DNA of 64,000 bases from Ashinkailepas kermadecensis (Eukaryota > Arthropoda > Thecostraca > Neolepadidae). Position numbers and translations under genes: made by a program. Positions 62,401-64,000 of this stretch are shown piece by piece. The stretch's first letter is position 1; each line of letters begins with the position of its first letter. The stretch covers positions 59,896-123,895 of the forward strand of contig JAOTOM010002914.1 in the NCBI GenBank assembly GCA_034440615.1, read 5' to 3'. The notes beneath the pieces were generated by a model. The model had not been told where the DNA came from. It saw only the letters and a list, made by a program, of their open reading frames with translations, and searched no databases.

Positions 62401-64000
62401 GTGACGTGTGACAGGGCTGGTGACGTGTGACACAGCTGGTGACGTGTGACAGGGCTGGTGACGTGTGACAGGGCTGGTGACGTGTGACAGGGCTGGTGAC
62501 GTGTGACAGGGCTGGTGACGTGTGACAGGGCTGGTGACGTGTGACAGGGCTGGTGACGTGTGACAGGGCTGGTGACGTGTGACAGGGCTGGTGACGTGTG
62601 ACAGGGCTGGTGACGTGTGACAGAGCTGGTGACGTGTGACAGGGCTGGTGACGTGTGACAGGGCTGGTGACGTGTGACAGGGCTGGTGACGTGTGACAGG
62701 GCTGGTGACGTGTGACAGGGCTGGTGACGTGTGACAGGGCTGGTGACGTGTGACAGGGCTGGTGACGTGTGACAGGGCTGGTGACGTGTGACAGAGCTGG
62801 TGACGTGTGCACAGGGCTGGTGACGTGTGACAGGGCTGGTGACGTGTGACAGGGCTGGTGACGTGTGACAAGGGCTGGTGACGTGTGACAGGGCTGGTGA
62901 CGTGTGACAGGGCTGGTGACGTGTGACAGGGCTGGTGACGTGTGACACAGCTGGTGACGTGTGACAGGGCTGGTGACGTGTGACAGGGCTGGTGACGTGT
63001 GACAGGGCTGGTGACGTGTGACAGGGCTGGTGACGTGTGACACAGCTGGTGACGTGTGACACAGCTGGTGACGTGTGACAGGGCTGGTGACGTGTGACAC
63101 AGCTGGTGACGTGTGACACAGCTGGTGACGTGTGACAGGGCTGGTGACGTGTGACAGGGCTGGTGACGTGTGACAGGGCTGGTGACGTGTGACACGGCTG
63201 GTGAGCTGGTGACGTGTGACAGGGCTGGTGACGTGTGACAGGGCTGGTGACGTGTGACAGGGCTGGTGACGTGTGACAGGGCTGGTGACGTGTGACAGGG
63301 CTGGTGACGTGTGACAGGGCTGGTGACGTGTGACAGGGCTGGTGACGTGTGACACAGCTGGTGACGTGTGACAGAGCTGGTGACGTGTGACACGGCTGGT
63401 GACGTGTGACAGGGCTGGTGACGTGTGACAGGGCTGGTGACGTGTGACAGGGCTGGTGACGTGTGACAGGGCTGGTGACGTGTGACACGGCTGGTGACGT
63501 GTGACAGGGCTGGTGACGTGTGACACAGCTGGTGACGTGTGACAGGGCTGGTGACGTGTGACAGGGCTGGTGACGTGTGACAGAGCTGGTGACGTGTGAC
63601 AGGGCTGGTGACGTGTGACAGGACTGGTGACGTGTGACACAGCTGGTGACGTGTGACACAGCTGGTGACGTGTGACACAGCTGGTGACGTGTGACAGGGC
63701 TGGTGACGTGTGACAGGGCTGGTGACGTGTGACAGGGCTGGTGACGTGTGACAGGGCTGGTGACGTGTGACAGGGCTGGTGACGTGTGACAGGGCTGGTG
63801 ACGTGTGACAGAGCTGGTGACGTGTGACAGGGCTGGTGACGTGTGACAGGGCTGGTGACGTGTGACAGGGCTGGTGACGTGTGACACAGCTGGTGACGTG
63901 TGACAGAGCTGGTGACGTGTGACAGGGCTGGTGACGTGTGACAGGGCTGGTGACGTGTGACAGGGCTGGTGACGTGTGACAGGGCTGGTGACGTGTGACA
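56480..64000. repeat. 19-bp minisatellite filling intron 7, at least 7.5 kb
   Basis: About 395 units of ctggtgacgtgtgacaggg, running off the right edge. The main variants are gacacag, gacagag and gacagga, with isolated truncations (for example near 57110, 57335, 57845, 58480, 60190 and 62130) that mark slippage or recombination points. The array starts about 20 bp after the exon 7 donor, with a degenerate first unit. Nearly every unit contains TGACGTG. No phase of the minus strand has a stop, giving three overlapping frames of about 2,400 codons that do not represent genes. Confidence 0.98.

Larger units (their letters stand above)
40842..64000 (+). other. Gene locus: Na+/H+ exchanger, 5' part
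   Basis: A plasma-membrane or epithelial Na+/H+ antiporter of the SLC9A family, exchanging extracellular Na+ for intracellular H+ to regulate pH and salt. Seven exons join into 259 codons. The intron phases are 1, 2, 1, 2, 2, 2 and 0, each matching at both ends. The order of parts is the family's: signal peptide, variable extracellular stretch, GIHVASW segment and first conserved membrane helix, FLSSKVPESC, LLILLGIAMGLV helix, a loop, then FFLVLLPPIILEASYSLHDR and NLGTILLYAVV. The HHAHFLSSKVPESC form points to the NHE2/NHE3-like branch (Drosophila Nhe2). The ion-binding helices and regulatory tail lie beyond the window. Introns are about 5.0, 2.7, 0.42, 2.6, 2.5, 1.6 and more than 7.5 kb. Confidence 0.93.

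Noticed and set aside
56335..63887. Open frames of about 2,400 codons on the minus strand
   Set aside because: They follow entirely from a 19-bp tandem repeat without stops in any phase; all three phases are open at once, and the region is intron 7 of the exchanger gene on the other strand.

Overview
This window is eukaryotic nuclear DNA, most likely from an arthropod. The evidence is a multi-exon gene with GT-AG introns, decayed Penelope-like retroelements, a tRNA-derived SINE, and a decayed copy of what I recall as an arthropod-rich uncharacterised gene family. A crustacean or other repeat-rich arthropod would fit, but the sequence alone does not fix the taxon. Tandem repeats dominate: I count more than 30 separate arrays, from (TA)n, (CT)n and a GACCGT hexamer up to minisatellites with 12-71 bp units. 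Nearly all long open frames are artefacts of these arrays.

The one gene I can reconstruct lies on the + strand from 40842 to beyond the right edge. It is the N-terminal part of a Na+/H+ exchanger (SLC9A/NHE family, NHE2/NHE3-like, like arthropod Nhe2). I find seven coding exons: 40842-40998, 46021-46141, 48840-49012, 49431-49476, 52113-52169, 54659-54799 and 56379-56460. Every junction has GT/AG ends and compatible phase (1, 2, 1, 2, 2, 2, 0). Together they give 777 bp, or 259 codons without a stop: a signal peptide, an extracellular segment, and the first conserved NHE membrane segments with the motifs VPESC, LLPPIILEASYSLHDR and NLGTILLYAVV. The rest of the transporter lies to the right of the window.

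Layout: 1-3.2 kb unrecognised; 3.2-3.7 kb (TA)n; 3.7-4.8 kb GC-rich; 6.6-8.4 kb a 12/14-bp array; 8.5-18.6 kb dispersed repeats, small minisatellites and a decayed gene copy at 16.4-16.8 kb; 18.8-21.0 kb two head-to-head Penelope-like fragments bracketed by (TA)n arrays; 23.9-26.4 kb a 19-bp array; 26.9-27.9 kb a 20-bp array; 28-40 kb more dispersed repeats, minisatellites and a 0.6 kb (CT)n tract; 40.5-64 kb the NHE gene, most of whose introns carry minisatellites close to the exons.

Two features of the gene stand out. In intron 6, the last 20 bp of exon 6 plus its splice donor has been amplified into seven downstream 42-bp copies, giving a ladder of near-identical decoy 5' splice sites. Intron 7 changes about 20 bp after its donor into at least 7.5 kb of a 19-bp repeat carrying a TGACGTG motif in nearly every unit, and it is still running at the window edge.
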